Assembly (NCBI RefSeq): GCF_001461825.1
Contig: NZ_LLZC01000019.1
Span: 752,947 to 816,946 of the forward strand
Source of the DNA: Bacillus velezensis
GTDB taxonomy: Bacteria; Bacillota; Bacilli; Bacillales; Bacillaceae
Length of the DNA: 64,000 nucleotides
Direction: 5' to 3'
In this document: positions 62,887 through 64,000 of the stretch, piece after piece
How the letters are laid out: the number at the start of each line of letters is the position of its first letter
Position numbering within the stretch: the first letter of the stretch is position 1
Notes under the pieces: model-generated
What the model saw: the letters and a program-made list of their open reading frames with translations, nothing else
Databases searched by the model: none
What the model was told of the DNA's origin: nothing
Translations under genes and position numbers: made by a program

Positions 62887-64000
62887 AAAATGAAAGAACG
62901 CCGATTAAATGCAGCAATACGACGATGATAGCCAGCGGCACGAGATATTTCAGAAGGAAATACCACACCTGAAAGAAACGATAGCCGATGGCGGAACCGC
63001 TTTTCATCTCGGCAAACAGCTCCTGCTTCGGTATTTTCAGCGGGACGAAGATTGATATTAATAAAGCGCCGAGCGGAATCAGCACATTGCTGACGGTGAA
63101 ATCCGCAAGATCAAAAAACGTTTTTCCGAACAAATGAACATCACCGAGAACACCGTATGATAAACAGGACGGAATTCCGACTAAGAAAATGAGCAGACCG
63201 CTTGTCCACGACAGCTTCTTTCTTTTCGTTTCATCACCTTTCCCCACAGTCGCCACGATAATTTCCACCATCGAAAAGGCCGAAGTCAGCGCGGCGAAGA
63301 AAAAGACCGCCAGAAAGCTGATAAAAAACAGCGAGCCGAACGGCAGCCGGTCAAACACAGCCGGCAGCACGGTAAACAGCAGTGTAGGCCCTTCATCCGG
63401 TTTAAAGCCGAACGAAAAAACCGCCGGGAAAATGGCCAGTCCCGCAAACAGCGTAACGAGTACATTCATCATAACAATGGAACCCGCCGAACCCGGAAGA
63501 TTTTGGGTTTTCGGCAGATACGAACTGTATGTCACCATGACCGAAACACCGAGCGTTAATGTAAAAAACGCCTGTCCTAAAGCATATAGGATGGATTCCG
63601 GCGTCAAATCTTCAAAGTGCGGAACCAATAAAAATTTAATCCCCTCAACGGCATGATCGAGCGTGACTGATCGCAGCACAAGCAATAGAAACAGCACAAA
63701 TAAAATCGGCATCAGCACCGCACTGACACGTTCAATCCCTTTCTGCACGCCTTTTGCGACGACCGCTACCGTCATGATCATAAATACAAGCTGCGCAACG
63801 AGAGTCTGGATCGGATTTTCAATGACTGTCCCGAACACCGTGCCGTACTGCTCCTGAGTGAGCCCGGATAAAGAACCGGTAACGGCTTTTAACACATAAA
63901 GCAAAATCCACCCGCCGACAACACTGTAAAAAGACAAAACTAAAAAACAGGCCGCCACACCCACATAACCCGTGAGGTGCCATACCGACTTCGGCGCGGC
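62885..64000 (-). CDS. yhdH: Sodium-dependent symporter YhdH (partial, cut by the window edge)
   Basis: The frame stays open to the right edge, so only the C-terminal 371 residues or so are present and the N-terminal 80 lie outside. The product is a neurotransmitter:sodium symporter (NSS) family protein with many membrane helices. NSS features include VLTSAFSMVEIIVA-type segments (here ALTSAFSMVEIIVATVG) and GQAFFTLTLGVSVMVTYSSYL, a region binding sodium. The amino acid substrate is unknown. Confidence 0.85.
   Translation of the reverse strand, partial: AAPKSVWHLTGYVGVAACFLVLSFYSVVGGWILLYVLKAVTGSLSGLTQEQYGTVFGTVIENPIQTLVAQLVFMIMTVAVVAKGVQKGIERVSAVLMPILFVLFLLLVLRSVTLDHAVEGIKFLLVPHFEDLTPESILYALGQAFFTLTLGVSVMVTYSSYLPKTQNLPGSAGSIVMMNVLVTLFAGLAIFPAVFSFGFKPDEGPTLLFTVLPAVFDRLPFGSLFFISFLAVFFFAALTSAFSMVEIIVATVGKGDETKRKKLSWTSGLLIFLVGIPSCLSYGVLGDVHLFGKTFFDLADFTVSNVLIPLGALLISIFVPLKIPKQELFAEMKSGSAIGYRFFQVWYFLLKYLVPLAIIVVLLHLIGVLSF

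Overview
The window looks like ordinary chromosome of a low-GC, endospore-forming Gram-positive bacterium of the Bacillus subtilis group. Gene order closely follows the yhgD-to-yhdH part of the B. subtilis map, read backwards here. I recognise most proteins from memory as close relatives of the B. subtilis ones. The codon use and several accessory genes suggest a B. velezensis/amyloliquefaciens-type strain, but this is inference without a database search. Spore genes (sspB, yhaL, pbpF with a sigma-G-type promoter, two 28-residue YjcZ-type peptides, yheC/yheD) agree with a sporeformer. I see no rRNA, tRNA, insertion sequence, prophage or CRISPR array.

Layout. 1-6.6 kb: late haem synthesis (hemE-hemH-hemY), the TetR-type regulator yhgD and the penicillin-binding protein pbpF, all on the minus strand. 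6.7-10 kb: hmoB, a transporter and an amidohydrolase. 10-12.7 kb: the ecsABC export/processing locus. 12.7-13.2 kb: a gene-free stretch with a terminator and a threefold motif. 13.2-20 kb: hit, serC, the TRAP-controlled trpP, scoC, prsA and small spore or membrane genes. 20-27.5 kb: the exonuclease gene yhaM with the Rad50/Mre11-like pair yhaN-yhaO behind a LexA-like site, then the ABC transporter yhaQP. 27.5-32.2 kb: yhaR, the K+/H+ antiporter operon khtSTU and an orphan IucD-type N-hydroxylase. 32.2-38 kb: hemZ, yhaX, a probable structured RNA, the alkylation-repair gene yhaZ, yheA, yheB. 38-46.4 kb: yheC/yheD, sspB, yheE-G and the multidrug exporter bmrCD with its attenuated leader. 46.4-54 kb: nhaX, a membrane protein/TetR pair, dat, yheN, srtN, yhdY, yhdX, yhdW and two fluoride-channel genes. 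54-60.8 kb: two related CBS/CorC membrane proteins (yhdT, mpfA) flanking an aminotransferase/ketosynthase operon and cueR, then plsC. 60.8-64 kb: sigM with its anti-sigma genes yhdL-yhdK, and a sodium symporter cut by the right edge.

The most interesting points are: (1) a terminator-ended, pseudoknot-prone RNA candidate on the minus strand between yhaZ and yhaX; (2) a ketosynthase whose active-site Cys is Ser, in an operon with an aminotransferase; (3) a Shine-Dalgarno / hairpin / start-codon arrangement shared by the paralogues yhdT and mpfA; (4) nearly identical promoters on khtSTU and yhaZ with a LexA-like core; (5) the three ATGAGGTG elements and an orphan terminator between ecsA and hit; (6) overlapping leader frames running through the bmrCD attenuator.
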